A DNA stretch of 64,000 nt from Sphingomonas psychrotolerans (GCF_002796605.1 NZ_CP024923.1:1488001-1552000); one strand, 5' to 3'. Shown: positions 17,595 to 27,395, counted from the stretch's first letter. Made by a program: numbers and translations. Notes: generated by a model from the letters alone, not told the origin.

Positions 17595-19741
17595 CAGAAT
17601 GCCTGTCCGATCGAGATGTAGAGCGCGACCTTGGATTCACCCGGCTTGCGCGCAATCGGGGTGGCCACGTCGACCCGCAACGGCCCGAAATTGGTATAGA
17701 GCCGTCCGCCGATCCCGGCGCCGAAGCGCATGTTCTTGCCGGTTGGGTAGAGCCCTTCATAGACCTGCCCGGCATCGATGAACGGCACGATTCCATAATT
17801 GCCGAAGCGATAGCGCGCCTCGATAGCGAACTCGTTGAGGCTGCGTCCCCCAACCGGGCGGCCGTCGGGCGAGCGCGGGCCGAGCTCTTGGTAGCCGAAG
17901 CCGCGCACCGATCCGCCGCCGCCGGCATAATAACGCCGCGACGGGGGAAGATCGTTGCGCGCGATGCCGGGGATCGAGCCGATCCGCGCACGGCCGGCGA
18001 CGACGATGCTGGAAGAGGCCGGATAATAAGCCGTGCCTTCGAGCATCAGCCGCGCATAAGGCCGCGCCCGGCCGCGCACCGAAGTCTCGGGACTGGCATT
18101 GGCCTTGATCCGGAAGCCGCGCGTCGGATTGAGCAGATTGTCCGACGCATCATAGCCGACGAAGCCCGGCAGCGCTGCAATCAGCCACGTACCGCGATCG
18201 CGCGCGCCCTTGTTGAAATTATACTGGTCCTCGTTCGACCCGACGAGTTCGGCCCCGTAGAAATAGGTCCAGCGCTTCTGCCAGATCGGCGTCGAATCGC
18301 GCGACCAGCGCACCGCGAGCGTGCCGGTATAGGATTCGAACGCGGCATAATCCGAATGGTTGACTGCGGCCTGAACCTGGAAGGTGCGGTCGCGCTGGCC
18401 CGCGTTCGAGCGGCGGAAGGTGCCCGAGACGCCTTGCTCCTGCGTGCCCAGCACGGCGCTGGCGATCAGCGCGCCTTCGGGCGGGAACAGGTTGCGGTGG
18501 GTCCATGTGCCCTCGGCGCGGAAGCCCTGCCCGGTGCTGTAGCCGATCTCGCCGGCGAGCGTGCGCGGGCGCCCGCGATTCTGGCGGACGAGCAGATTCA
18601 CCACTTCGGTGCCGTTTGGGCCGGGCTGGCCGGTACGCACCGGCTCGACCGAGACGGTGGAGAACAGGCTGGTGGCGATCAGCGCCTCGCGCAGATCGTC
18701 GACCTTGCGGGTGTCGTAGATCTGGCCGGGCTTGTAGCGGCGAAGGAGTTCGAGGTGGTCGACTTCGAACACCGGGCGGCGCCCCTCGGTGACGATCGCG
18801 CCGAACGAGGAGCGCGGTCCCAGATCGACCGGCAGGGTGTAATCGCCGCGCTGGGTCTCTTCGTCGAGCAGGATGTCGCGCTCGCCGAGCTTGATGAAGG
18901 GATAGCCCTGTTGCGGGAGCCGCAGGCTGACATTGGCCTCGGCGCCCTGGATGCGTTCGGCCTGGATCGGATCGCCGGGGTTGAGGTTGAGTTCCTTGTC
19001 GAGCAGCCCGGCCGGGACGGTGGGATCGCCAACGATCCTGACCTCGCCCAGCCGGTAGAGCGGGCCGGGCGTTGCGGTGATCGTCGCGCGGACATTGCCG
19101 GAATTCTTCGGGCTCTGCTCGAGCGTGGAGAGCGCGGTGCCGTCATAATAGCCGAGCGACTGCATCAGCCGGAGCGCGAGACGTTCGTCCTCCCGCGCCC
19201 GCGCCGCGACCATCGTCGCATTGGCCGCCTTGCCGTCGCCGTCCTCGAGCGCCGAGAGAGCACGGAACCGGCCTTCGAGTCCGATCTTGTCGAGCCCTTC
19301 CACTGTTGTGGTGTAACGGATCGAGGCGATCTTCTCGTCGTCTACTCCCTCGATCAAGACCGGCTCGACCTTGAACTGGGCGAGCGGGATCAGCGGCTCG
19401 GCGAGAGCCGGATCCTCGGCGGCAGGCGGCGGGAAACTCTCGATCTGATCGGCCACCGCGCCCGGGGTGGCGGGCTGGGTCACCTGCGGCTTGCCGAAGT
19501 CCTGCATCGGCTCCAGCGGCGCGTTGATGTCGTCGCTCAATTTGGGGATCGCCGCCTCGAATTCGGCATCGGGGACGATCGCATCGTCCTGCGGCGCGGT
19601 CTGCACCGGCTCTGGGTTGGGCAGTGATACCGGCGCGCCCTGCCCCGGCTTCGGATCAGATACCTGCGCGCACGCCACGCCCGGCAGGAATGCACTCCCC
19701 GCCAGCGCGGCAATCCAGACCGCTTTCACCCCTTTGCGCAC
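17594..19741 (-). CDS. tamA: Outer-membrane assembly protein TamA (BamA/Omp85 family)
   Basis: This is an outer-membrane Omp85-family protein with a signal peptide (RKGVKAVWIAALAGSAFLPGVACA), an acidic proline-rich linker and POTRA repeats (for example GPLYRLGEVRIVGDP and SSFGAIVTEGRRPVFEVDHL). A 16-strand barrel is expected; it holds the Omp85 signature GGGSVRGFGYQELGPRSPDGRPVGG split over loop 6, and ends in YISIGQAF with a terminal Phe. No ATG is available. The GTG at 19741 after GAGGAGG gives the best signal peptide, but spacing is short; a TTG at 19831 is the alternative longer start. It is coupled to tamB. About 715 residues. Confidence 0.9.
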   Translation of the reverse strand: MRKGVKAVWIAALAGSAFLPGVACAQVSDPKPGQGAPVSLPNPEPVQTAPQDDAIVPDAEFEAAIPKLSDDINAPLEPMQDFGKPQVTQPATPGAVADQIESFPPPAAEDPALAEPLIPLAQFKVEPVLIEGVDDEKIASIRYTTTVEGLDKIGLEGRFRALSALEDGDGKAANATMVAARAREDERLALRLMQSLGYYDGTALSTLEQSPKNSGNVRATITATPGPLYRLGEVRIVGDPTVPAGLLDKELNLNPGDPIQAERIQGAEANVSLRLPQQGYPFIKLGERDILLDEETQRGDYTLPVDLGPRSSFGAIVTEGRRPVFEVDHLELLRRYKPGQIYDTRKVDDLREALIATSLFSTVSVEPVRTGQPGPNGTEVVNLLVRQNRGRPRTLAGEIGYSTGQGFRAEGTWTHRNLFPPEGALIASAVLGTQEQGVSGTFRRSNAGQRDRTFQVQAAVNHSDYAAFESYTGTLAVRWSRDSTPIWQKRWTYFYGAELVGSNEDQYNFNKGARDRGTWLIAALPGFVGYDASDNLLNPTRGFRIKANASPETSVRGRARPYARLMLEGTAYYPASSSIVVAGRARIGSIPGIARNDLPPSRRYYAGGGGSVRGFGYQELGPRSPDGRPVGGRSLNEFAIEARYRFGNYGIVPFIDAGQVYEGLYPTGKNMRFGAGIGGRLYTNFGPLRVDVATPIARKPGESKVALYISIGQAF

Positions 19742-19840
19742 GCGCCTCCTCGGAGCCGCGAACGCCGGCCCTCTCGCTTCCGTAACGACCCATTGACCCT
19801 TTGGCTCCCCTTGGGTGCGATTCGCCAGCAAAATCAGCGG

Positions 19841-21898
19841 CTAGCCGAGTTTTGCGCGCGCCCGGAAGCGATGGAGCAGCGGTTCGGTATAGCCGGCCGG
19901 TTGTGCCGCGCCTTCGAAGACCAGCGCGCGCGCCGCCTGAAAGGCGAGACTCTCCTGCTCGCGGCCCGCCATCGGCCGGTAGTGCGGATCGCCCTGGTTC
20001 TGCGCGTCGACCTTGGCCGCCATCCGCCGCAGCGCCGCCTCGACATCGACCTCGCGTGCCACGCCGTGGAGCAGCCAATTGCCGATATGCTGCGACGAGA
20101 TGCGCAAGGTCGCGCGATCCTCCATCAGTCCCACATCGTGGATATCGGGGACCTTCGAGCAGCCGACGCCCTGATCGATCCAGCGCACGACATAGCCGAG
20201 AATGCCCTGCGCGTTGTTGTCGAGCTCGCGGGCGATCTCCTCGGGCGACCAATTGCGCCCCTGTGCCACCGGAATCGTCAGCAGCGGCGCCAACCCGGGC
20301 ACGGCCTCGGCCGCGATTTCGCGCTGGCGGGCGAACACGTCGGTCTGGTGATAGTGGAGCGCGTGGAGCGTCGCGGCAGTCGGCGACGGCACCCAGGCGG
20401 TGTTAGCGCCTGACTCCGGGTGCGCGCCCTTCTGCGCGAGCATGTCGGCCATCCGGTCGGGCGCGGCCCACATGCCCTTGCCGATCTGCGCCTTGCCCGT
20501 CAGCCCGCAGGCGAGACCGATGCGGACGTTGCGGTCCTCATAGGCCTTGATCCAGCTGGACGCCTTCATCTCGCTCTTGGGGACCATCGGGCCGGCGCGC
20601 ATGCTGGTGTGGATCTCGTCGCCGGTGCGATCCAGGAAGCCGGTGTTGATGAAGGCGATGCGGTCCTTCACTGCGTGGATGCACGCCGCGAGATTGGCCG
20701 AGGTGCGCCGCTCCTCATCCATCACGCCGACCTTGATTGTGTGCCGCGCGAGGCCGAGCAGATCCTCGACCGCGTCGAACAGCCGATCGGTGAACCCGCA
20801 TTCCTCGGGGCCGTGCATCTTGGGTTTGACGATGTAGATCGATCCGGCACGGCTGTTGCGATGCCTGCCCAGCCCGCGCAGGTCATACAGCGCAATCAGA
20901 CTGGTGACGATCGCGTCGAGAATGCCCTCCGGCGCCTCCTGTCCGTCAGCGAGCAGCATTGCCGGAGTGGTCATCAGGTGGCCGACATTGCGCACGAACA
21001 GCAGCGCGCGCCCGGCCAGATCGCCACGATCGGGATTGAGCTTCCGAGTGACGGTCTGGCCGCCCTTGTCGAACCGCTCCTCGAGATCGCCACGCATCAG
21101 ACCGAGCCAGTTGGTATAAGCCGCGACCTTGTCCTCGGCATCGACCGCGGCGATCGAATCCTCAAGATCGACGATGGTGGTGAGCGCCGCCTCGAGCCGC
21201 ACATCGGCGATCCCGGCCGGATCGTCCCGCCCGATCGGGTGCGTGCGGTCGACCACCACTTCGATGTGCAGTCCATGGTGGCGATAGAGCCACGGCGCGA
21301 TCTGCTGCGCCGGATCGCGAAGCACCGGCGTGTCGCTCAGATCTGTCCAGCTCCCCTCGGCGAGTGGCACCGCTTCGTCGAGAAACGCCCTGGCCCGCGC
21401 AATCACCCGCGCGCCGCGCTCGCGATCATAGCCACCCGACTTCGCTGCGCCCGGCAGCGCGTCGGTGCCGTAGAGCGCGTCGTAGAGGCTGCCCCAGCGC
21501 GCATTGGCAGCGTTGAGCACGAAGCGGGCATTGAGCGCGGGCACCACCAGCTGGGGGCCGGCCATCCGCGCGATCTCGTCGTCGACATTGGTCGTGCCGA
21601 TCGTGAAGGGCGCCGGCTCAAGGACGAGATAGCCGATCTCGCGCAGGAACGCCTCTTGCGCCGCGGGATCGGCCGCGCCGCGCGGATCGGCTTCGCACCA
21701 TGCGTCGATCTTGGTTTGGAGCACGTCGCGCTTCGCCAGCAATGCGCGGTTCTCGGGTGCGAAGCGCGCGAAGATATCCGCCGCGCCCGCCCAGAAGGCC
21801 CCCGCCTCGATCGCCAGCTCCGGCAGCACGCGAGTCTCGACGAAGCGCGCGAGAATATCGGCAACCTTCAGGCCGGCGCGATCGACAGTAGCGGACAT
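19841..21898 (-). CDS. glcB: Malate synthase G
   Basis: This enzyme condenses glyoxylate with acetyl-CoA to malate in the glyoxylate bypass. The 685 residues carry the malate synthase G signatures [52 protein letters not shown], and near the C-terminus [15 protein letters not shown] with the catalytic Asp. The chosen ATG at 21898 follows GGAGGAG with good spacing and gives the family N-terminus; a longer upstream frame lacks support. A MarR-family gene lies upstream on the same strand, 70 bp away, and may regulate it. Isocitrate lyase is not in the window. Confidence 0.94.
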   Translation of the reverse strand: MSATVDRAGLKVADILARFVETRVLPELAIEAGAFWAGAADIFARFAPENRALLAKRDVLQTKIDAWCEADPRGAADPAAQEAFLREIGYLVLEPAPFTIGTTNVDDEIARMAGPQLVVPALNARFVLNAANARWGSLYDALYGTDALPGAAKSGGYDRERGARVIARARAFLDEAVPLAEGSWTDLSDTPVLRDPAQQIAPWLYRHHGLHIEVVVDRTHPIGRDDPAGIADVRLEAALTTIVDLEDSIAAVDAEDKVAAYTNWLGLMRGDLEERFDKGGQTVTRKLNPDRGDLAGRALLFVRNVGHLMTTPAMLLADGQEAPEGILDAIVTSLIALYDLRGLGRHRNSRAGSIYIVKPKMHGPEECGFTDRLFDAVEDLLGLARHTIKVGVMDEERRTSANLAACIHAVKDRIAFINTGFLDRTGDEIHTSMRAGPMVPKSEMKASSWIKAYEDRNVRIGLACGLTGKAQIGKGMWAAPDRMADMLAQKGAHPESGANTAWVPSPTAATLHALHYHQTDVFARQREIAAEAVPGLAPLLTIPVAQGRNWSPEEIARELDNNAQGILGYVVRWIDQGVGCSKVPDIHDVGLMEDRATLRISSQHIGNWLLHGVAREVDVEAALRRMAAKVDAQNQGDPHYRPMAGREQESLAFQAARALVFEGAAQPAGYTEPLLHRFRARAKLG

Positions 21899-21968
21899 GC
21901 AAACTCCTCCTGGCAACATCACTAACGTGCCTGGGGAGGGCATGCGCGACCTATCGGGCGAAGCGCCG

Positions 21969-22424
21969 CTAATCAACCCCGCGATCGAGCGCGATCGCCG
22001 CGACCTCGATCCGTTCGAGCATCGCACGCAGCTGGGTCCGCTCCGTGTCGGACAGCGTATCGAAGATGCGCTGCTCGAACTCGAGCGCCTTGGGCGCGAC
22101 CTGCTCGTAGAGCGCCCAGCCTTGTTGCGACAAGGTCAGCAGGTGCGAGCGTTGATCGTCGGGATTGGCGCCGCGCTGGATCAGCCCGCGCTCGGCCAGC
22201 GCGATCGCGGCGCGGCTAACCGTCACCTTGTCCATCCGCGTGCGCCCACATAAAGCCTGCTGGCTCATCGCCCCGCCTTCGGCCAGCACCGCCACCAGCC
22301 GCCACTCGGGGATGCGCAGACCGAAGAGCGTCCGATAGGCGCTGGCAACCGCATCCGACACCGTGTTGGATGCGATCGAGAGTCGATAGGGCAAAAATTC
22401 GTCGAGTTTTAGCGTCTTCGGCAT
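21969..22424 (-). CDS. MarR-family transcriptional regulator
   Basis: This 151-residue winged-helix regulator has the MarR layout: an N-terminal dimerisation helix, [16 protein letters not shown], recognition helix region [23 protein letters not shown], the wing [19 protein letters not shown], and a C-terminal dimer helix. It precedes malate synthase G on the same strand and faces the candidate small RNA across a 90-bp divergent region. Its targets are not evident; local autoregulation would be typical for the family. Confidence 0.9.
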   Translation of the reverse strand: MPKTLKLDEFLPYRLSIASNTVSDAVASAYRTLFGLRIPEWRLVAVLAEGGAMSQQALCGRTRMDKVTVSRAAIALAERGLIQRGANPDDQRSHLLTLSQQGWALYEQVAPKALEFEQRIFDTLSDTERTQLRAMLERIEVAAIALDRGVD

Positions 22425-22475
22425 GCCTCACCGTGCTGCCAACATGCTCGCCGCGCAAGTGACAGCGTTGTACGG

Positions 22476-22505
22476 TTGCATTTTCTGCAATGGTATCGGT
22501 ATCAT
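22476..22505 (+). promoter_or_regulatory. Sigma-70-type promoter for the candidate small RNA
   Basis: TTGCAT at 22476-22481 and TATCAT at 22500-22505 are separated by 18 bp, a good match to a housekeeping promoter. Transcription would begin near 22512 and run into an intrinsic terminator about 95 bases later, with no open reading frame between. Confidence 0.6.
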
Positions 22506-22511
22506 TTCGCA

Positions 22512-22608
22512 CTTGCAGCATATCCCGCCGCGCTGCAGAAGGATCAGGCCTTTCAGGCATCCTCTCCTAAAACTTTCAAACGGCCGCCCTCCGGGGCGGC
22601 CTTTTTTT
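22512..22608 (+). ncRNA. Candidate trans-acting small RNA with CU-rich anti-Shine-Dalgarno stretch
   Basis: An RNA of about 97 bases is predicted between a sigma-70 promoter and an intrinsic terminator. It has a 5' hairpin (TGCAGC at 22514 pairing with GCTGCA at 22532). A second hairpin follows (GGAT at 22541 with ATCC at 22559, inner GCCT-TTC-AGGC). Next comes a single-stranded linker CCTCTCCTAAAACTTTC and the terminator hairpin with seven U. The unpaired CUCUCCU is complementary to ribosome binding sites, as in many alphaproteobacterial Hfq-dependent small RNAs. No coding potential is evident. I cannot assign an RNA family without a covariance search. Confidence 0.6.
22582..22608 (+). terminator. 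Intrinsic terminator
   Basis: GGCCGCCC pairs with GGGCGGCC across a TCCG loop and is followed by seven T residues, the clearest intrinsic terminator in the window. It ends the candidate small RNA and faces the convergent hypothetical gene at 22645. Confidence 0.9.
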
Positions 22609-22644
22609 GTCACGTCGCGGAGAAGCTATGCGCTTCCGCAAAAT

Positions 22645-23019
22645 CTAAGAATCATCCAGCGGCCCATGCGCCGTCGACGTGCGCGCTAGTCCACGGTGAA
22701 GGATCTCGAGCTCCTCCCGGCTCAGTACGCGCTCGGCGACGCAGGCCGCTTCCACGTCCTTCCAATCCGGATGGCGGGCCTTGATGATGGAATGAAGTGC
22801 GGAAATCGCACGCGCTCGCTCGCGATGGCAAAATTGGATCACGCTGCCATATTCGACGATCACAGGCGAAGGCCCAGTCCTAAGGGGCATCTGCTCGCGA
22901 GGCTCCCCCGGGCGATCCGATTCGCGCGATTCGAGCCGAATGCACTGGATATGCTGCCGAACCGCCGGATCGTATGAAATCGTCTGGAGCGCCAACGCCA
23001 ACAAAAGACCGGTACTCAT
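22645..23019 (-). CDS. Hypothetical small secreted protein
   Basis: This is a protein of about 124 residues starting MSTGLLLALALQTISY, which looks like a short signal sequence, then a soluble charged domain with two cysteines. An in-frame ATG six bases upstream (23025) is possible, but the GGGGG ribosome site suits the inner ATG. I recognise no family. It stands alone between the small RNA terminator and the aldehyde dehydrogenase gene; its function is unknown. Confidence 0.55.
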   Translation of the reverse strand: MSTGLLLALALQTISYDPAVRQHIQCIRLESRESDRPGEPREQMPLRTGPSPVIVEYGSVIQFCHRERARAISALHSIIKARHPDWKDVEAACVAERVLSREELEILHRGLARTSTAHGPLDDS

Positions 23020-23051
23020 CGTCATTCCCCCTATGACCGAGCCAAATCCGA

Positions 23052-24458
23052 TTACTTCATCTGCCGCTTGATCGTCGCCCAGGTGGCCTTGCCGTAAGGT
23101 GGCTTCATCCCCGCCAGCTTCGCCACGTCGAGCCGCGGCTGCCGGTAGATGCTGCGCACATGGCTGAAGGTGCGGAAGCCCGCTTCGCCATGATAGGCGC
23201 CGGTGCCCGAGGGGCCGATGCCGCCGAAGGGCAGATCTTCCTGGCTGACATGGAAGATCACGTCGTCGAGCGTCACCCCGCCCGAGATTGTTCGGTCGAG
23301 CACCTGTCGCCGCTCACCGCCGTCGCTGCCGAAATAATAGAGCGCCAGCGGCCGATCGCGCCGGTTCACTTCGGCGATCGCGTCGTCGATATGGACATAG
23401 CTGCGCACCGGCAGGATGGGGCCGAAAATCTCTTCCTGCATTACCGTCATCTCGTCGGTAGCGCCGCGGATGATGTGGAGCGGCATCTTGCGCGAATTCG
23501 AGGCGGCGAAATCCTCGTTCGCCGGATTGACTGCAATCACCTCGGCGCCCTTGGCGCGCGCATCCTCGATCCAGGCACTCAGGCGGGCATGATGGCGGTC
23601 GTTGATGACCGCGGTATAATCGGAATTGACGAGCAAGGTCGGATACATCGCGGAGGCGGCGCGGGTCAGGCCGGCGACCACCTCTTCTTCCTTCTCCGCG
23701 GGCACCAGCATGTAATCGGGCGCGAGGCAGATCTGCCCGGCGTTGAGCATCTTGCCCATCGCGACCCGCTCGGTCGCCTGCACAATGTCCGCCGAGCGAC
23801 CGACCACCACCGGGGATTTGCCGCCGAGCTCCAGCGTGACGGGAGTGAGATTGTCCGCGGCGGCATGCAGGATGTGCTTCGCGATCCCCGTCGCGCCGGT
23901 GAACAGCAGATGATCGAAGGGGAGTTCGGCGAACGCCTTGCCGATCTCGGGGCCGCCGCTGACGAACGCCACTTCCTCCGGCGCGAAATAGCGCGGCGCG
24001 AGTTCCTCGAACAACGCGGCTATCACCGGCGTGAACTCGCTGGTCTTGACCATAGCGCGATTGCCCGCGGCGAGCACGCCGGCAAGCGGGCTCATCACGA
24101 GGTTCACCGGGAAATTCCACGGCGCGATGACCCCCACCACGCCCTTGGGCTGATATTCGATCCATGCCCGCCCGCCGAGCAGCCCGAGCGGGAACATCAC
24201 CGGCTTGCGCTCGCTTTTCGACCAGCGCCCGACATGCTTGCGCGCGTGGCGGAGCGGCCCGATCGACGCGGCGATATCGGCGATCATCGATTGCTCGCGG
24301 CTGCGATGCCCGAAATCCTCGGAGAGCGCATCGCAGAAGCGCGTAGCATTCTCGGAAATCATCGCGATCGCACGCTCGAGCCGGTCCTTGCGCGTTGCAA
24401 GTGACACCGGCAGTTCGCCCATGAATGCGGCGCGTTGGCGATCGAGGATATTGTGCAT
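23052..24458 (-). CDS. Coniferyl aldehyde dehydrogenase-type NAD(P)+-dependent aldehyde dehydrogenase
   Basis: This 468-residue aldehyde dehydrogenase is of the class that contains coniferyl-aldehyde dehydrogenase and long-chain fatty aldehyde dehydrogenases. Key residues are visible: VIAPWNFPVNLV for cofactor binding, FTGATGIAKHI, the general-base VTLELGGKSP and the nucleophile NAGQICLAPDY. The C-terminal basic tail (WATIKRQMK) may be membrane-associated. The ATG at 24458 gives the usual N-terminus. It oxidises an aldehyde to its acid, and the exact substrate (aromatic or aliphatic) is not determined by these motifs. Confidence 0.88.
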   Translation of the reverse strand: MHNILDRQRAAFMGELPVSLATRKDRLERAIAMISENATRFCDALSEDFGHRSREQSMIADIAASIGPLRHARKHVGRWSKSERKPVMFPLGLLGGRAWIEYQPKGVVGVIAPWNFPVNLVMSPLAGVLAAGNRAMVKTSEFTPVIAALFEELAPRYFAPEEVAFVSGGPEIGKAFAELPFDHLLFTGATGIAKHILHAAADNLTPVTLELGGKSPVVVGRSADIVQATERVAMGKMLNAGQICLAPDYMLVPAEKEEEVVAGLTRAASAMYPTLLVNSDYTAVINDRHHARLSAWIEDARAKGAEVIAVNPANEDFAASNSRKMPLHIIRGATDEMTVMQEEIFGPILPVRSYVHIDDAIAEVNRRDRPLALYYFGSDGGERRQVLDRTISGGVTLDDVIFHVSQEDLPFGGIGPSGTGAYHGEAGFRTFSHVRSIYRQPRLDVAKLAGMKPPYGKATWATIKRQMK

Positions 24459-24520
24459 GGGACTTTGTGATCCGAACCGCGCTGCTGCGCAAGCAGGCGC
24501 CCGGATTTGCCCGGATGTGG

Positions 24521-25273
24521 CTAGGCCAGTGCCTGACCCAGCCACACCGCCCAGGCAGCGGCAGCCAGCATCACGCCGAACGGCAGCCGATCAGTCCCGG
24601 TCACCTTGTGCCCCGCGCTCATAAAACCAAGCACGGCCGCGATCCCGATCAACGCGGCGGCGAGCAGCACCAGAGGCAGCGCGTGCCAGCCGAGCCAGCA
24701 GCCGATCGCCCCGAACAGCTTGGGATCGCCCCCGCCCAGCCCCTGTCGTCCGCGCACCACCCGATAGCCCGCCGCGACCGCCGCCAGTGCCGCGAAGCCG
24801 CCGATTCCGCCGATCAGCCGGGCATCCATCGGGGGTGCGATGCCGAGCAGTCCGGTCGCCAGGCCCGCCGCGGCAAGCGCGCCGGTGAGCAGATTGGGCA
24901 GCCAGAAGGCAGCGAGGTCGAGTGCCGCCAGCGTGAGTAACAGCCAGCCGAACACCGCTCCGGCGACGCCGCCGATGCCCGGCACGAGCAATCCGGCGAC
25001 CACACCGATCGCCATGCCGGTCAGTTCGGTCACGAGGTGGCCGGGATGGATCGGCGCGTCGCAGCCCCGGCAACGCCCGCGCTGGAGCACGAAGCTAATC
25101 ACCGGCACCAGTTCGCGCGCAGTCAGCTCCTTGCCGCACCCATCGCACTGCGATCGTCCCCGCAGCGGCGAACGCCCGTCCGGCCAACGGATCGCGACGG
25201 TGGCGATGAAGCTGCCGAAGACGAGGCCGAGCACCCCGAGCAGCAGCGGCCACAGCCACGGCTCAATCCGCAT
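24521..25273 (-). CDS. Prepilin peptidase (A24 family, PilD/GspO-like)
   Basis: This 250-residue inner-membrane aspartic protease cleaves and methylates type IV prepilins or type II pseudopilins. It has the N-terminal methyltransferase domain with two CxxC pairs (CDGCGKEL and CRGCDAPIHPGH) and the peptidase motifs ALDLAAFWLPN and GLGGGDPKLFGA, each with a catalytic Asp. The first motif ends LPN where LPD is usual. About seven membrane segments are present. It overlaps the following small membrane gene's stop by 11 bp. No pilin or secretion genes are nearby, so it acts on substrates encoded elsewhere. Confidence 0.87.
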   Translation of the reverse strand: MRIEPWLWPLLLGVLGLVFGSFIATVAIRWPDGRSPLRGRSQCDGCGKELTARELVPVISFVLQRGRCRGCDAPIHPGHLVTELTGMAIGVVAGLLVPGIGGVAGAVFGWLLLTLAALDLAAFWLPNLLTGALAAAGLATGLLGIAPPMDARLIGGIGGFAALAAVAAGYRVVRGRQGLGGGDPKLFGAIGCWLGWHALPLVLLAAALIGIAAVLGFMSAGHKVTGTDRLPFGVMLAAAAWAVWLGQALA

Positions 25274-25523
25274 CGTGCGGCGGCCGCTTGCGGATCAGAT
25301 AGCGGTAGACTCCGAACACGTTGATCCCGAACAGCACGATATTCTGCGTCCACAGCGCCTCGTCGCCGGACATCAATGCCCCGCTGATCCAGCAAATGCT
25401 CGACGCCACGAACAAGGCGAATCCCCAGCCGGTGATACGCCGGCCGAGATCGAGCGACACCATGAAGCAGGCGACAATGCCGCTGATCGAGGCTGCCCAT
25501 TTGAGGATGTCGACGAGCGCCAT
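25263..25523 (-). CDS. Small membrane protein (PQ-loop/YgjV-like)
   Basis: This 86-residue protein has three hydrophobic helices: ILKWAASISGIVACFMVSL, ITGWGFALFVASSICWISGAL and LWTQNIVLFGINVFGVYRYL. The layout and the final GVYRYL resemble half-transporter PQ-loop (SemiSWEET or YgjV-like) proteins, but this is a loose resemblance. Its end overlaps the prepilin peptidase start by 11 bp, so both are probably expressed together. Confidence 0.7.
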   Translation of the reverse strand: MALVDILKWAASISGIVACFMVSLDLGRRITGWGFALFVASSICWISGALMSGDEALWTQNIVLFGINVFGVYRYLIRKRPPHDAD

Positions 25524-25609
25524 GCTTATGCTCCCTTGGGGCTGGGCGGCGGCTTTTGCAAACGGCCGCGCGGGTCACTAGATCGACCCCAACAATCGAG
25601 AGGAAAACA

Positions 25610-26797
25610 ATGTCCGCCGACGATATCGTCATCGCTTCCTATGCGCGCACCCCGATGGGCAGCTTCCAGGGCTGCCTGACCGATGCCAGCGCGACCGATC
25701 TCGGCGCGACGGCGGTGGGCGCGGCGGTCGAGCGTGCCGGGCTCAAGGGCGACGCGATCGAGCGGATCTACATGGGCTGCGTGCTGCCCGCCGGGCTCGG
25801 CCAGGCGCCGGCGCGCCAGGCAGCACTCAACGCCGGCCTGCCCAATCATATCGAAGCGACGACGATCAACAAGATGTGCGGATCGGGGATGCAGGCGGCG
25901 ATCATGGCGGCCGAGGCACTGGCCGCGGGCTCGGTCGATCTGCTCGTCGCCGGGGGCATGGAGAGCATGACCAACGCGCCCTATCTCTCGCTGCGCCACC
26001 GTTCGGGCGCGCGGATCGGGCATGACGTGCTCAAGGACCATATGTACCTCGACGGGCTCGAGGACGCCTATGAACCCGGCCGGCTGATGGGCAGCTTCGC
26101 CGAGGAGACGGCGCAGGAGTACCAGTTCACGCGTCAGGCGCAGGACGACTTCGCGATCGCGTCGCTGGAGCGTGCGCAGAAGGCGCAGCGATCGGGCGGG
26201 TTCGACCGCGAGATCGTCCCGGTCGAGGTCAAGGGCCGCAAGGGCATCACCACGATCACTTTGGACGAGCAGCCGGCCAAGGGGGATATCGCGAAGATCC
26301 CGACCCTCAAGCCGGCCTTCTCGAAGGAGGGCACGATCACTGCGGCCAATGCCTCGTCGATCTCGGACGGCGCCGCGGCACTGGTGATGACACGGATGAG
26401 TGTCGCGGACAGACTCGGGCTCACCCCTGTGGCGCGCGTCGTGGCGCATGCCGGGCATGCCCATGCCCCCGCCCGCTTCGCCACCGCGCCGGTATTTGCG
26501 ATGCGCAAGGCGCTGGAGAAAGCCGGCTGGCAGATCGGCGACGTCGATCTGTTCGAAGTAAACGAGGCCTTTGCCTGCGTCGCGATGATCGCGATGCGCG
26601 ATCTCGGCATCGCGCACGACGTCCTCAACGTCCATGGCGGCGCCTGCGCGCTCGGCCATCCGATCGGTGCGAGCGGCGCGCGGGTGCTCGCCACCCTGCT
26701 CTCCGCGCTTGAGACGCACGGCCAGAAGCGCGGGCTTGCTTCGCTATGCATCGGCGGCGGCGAGGCGACCGCGATGGCAGTGGAGTTGCTCGATTGA
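25610..26797 (+). CDS. Acetyl-CoA acetyltransferase (thiolase)
   Basis: This 395-residue biosynthetic-type thiolase interconverts two acetyl-CoA and acetoacetyl-CoA. The acylated cysteine is in INKMCGSGMQA near residue 89, the catalytic histidine in GGACALGHPIGASGAR and the second cysteine in ASLCIGGGEA. VNEAFA is also conserved. The ATG at 25610 follows GAGAGGAAA. It could serve leucine or fatty-acid degradation or polyhydroxyalkanoate precursor supply; no phaB or phaC is adjacent. Its stop overlaps a TTG start of the following gene. Confidence 0.92.
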   Translation: MSADDIVIASYARTPMGSFQGCLTDASATDLGATAVGAAVERAGLKGDAIERIYMGCVLPAGLGQAPARQAALNAGLPNHIEATTINKMCGSGMQAAIMAAEALAAGSVDLLVAGGMESMTNAPYLSLRHRSGARIGHDVLKDHMYLDGLEDAYEPGRLMGSFAEETAQEYQFTRQAQDDFAIASLERAQKAQRSGGFDREIVPVEVKGRKGITTITLDEQPAKGDIAKIPTLKPAFSKEGTITAANASSISDGAAALVMTRMSVADRLGLTPVARVVAHAGHAHAPARFATAPVFAMRKALEKAGWQIGDVDLFEVNEAFACVAMIAMRDLGIAHDVLNVHGGACALGHPIGASGARVLATLLSALETHGQKRGLASLCIGGGEATAMAVELLD

Positions 26798-27378
26798 GTG
26801 TGGTGCCGTCGGGATACTGGTTCGCCGCGGCCGCCGTCTGCATAGCCGCACCCGCATCGGCTGGCCCGGCCGATTGGCCCGATCTCACGCCGATTCGCCT
26901 GCACGCCGGCGTCAACAAGATCGTTGACATCGCAGGTGACGGGAAGCCCGGCACCATCAGGCTCGACTGGCGCGACAATGGCAATGCGTGGAGCTACGAC
27001 ATCTTCACCGTGAAGGTGAAAGGATCGATCGCCACGGTCGACGGCAAGGACCGCTTCACGGACAGCCCGCACACCGGCGAAGACGTGATCGCCTCGGTCC
27101 GCTTCGCGCGCGGCACGCATCGCGGCCGCACGACCACCTTCGCGCTCGTCTCCCATCGCGAAGTAGCCGAGAGTGTGCCCGACCCCGCCGTCACCACGAT
27201 CACGCTCTACGCGCTCGAAAGGAATACCGGCGGGCTCGGCACGCCCTATATCTTCACCAAGGTCGCGAAGGTGACTCCCGAGCGGCTCTATTGCCATGCG
27301 GACATGGCGCTGAAGACCGAATTGGGCTTTCCGCTGACCAAAAGCTATGACGGGCTGCCCTCGATCGACGGGTGCTGA
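26794..27378 (+). CDS. Hypothetical secreted protein
   Basis: This secreted protein of about 194 residues has a signal peptide (SGYWFAAAAVCIAAPASAGP). The mature part contains IAGDGKPGTIRLDWRDNG, similar to a repeat-domain strand in calcium-binding VCBS-like proteins, but no full domain is clear. No ATG fits. TTG at 26794 overlaps the thiolase stop, and GTG at 26800 or 26803 are alternatives. I do not recognise the family; context suggests cotranscription with the thiolase gene. Confidence 0.62.
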   Translation: MSVVPSGYWFAAAAVCIAAPASAGPADWPDLTPIRLHAGVNKIVDIAGDGKPGTIRLDWRDNGNAWSYDIFTVKVKGSIATVDGKDRFTDSPHTGEDVIASVRFARGTHRGRTTTFALVSHREVAESVPDPAVTTITLYALERNTGGLGTPYIFTKVAKVTPERLYCHADMALKTELGFPLTKSYDGLPSIDGC

Positions 27379-27395
27379 AGCCGCGAGACGAGTGC

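Noticed and set aside
14364..17621. Very long open frame on the + strand opposite tamB (over 1000 codons)
   Set aside because: Composition is Arg/Pro/Ala-rich with no domain, and the opposite strand encodes a recognisable TamB. Long antisense frames are expected where G+C is high in third positions.
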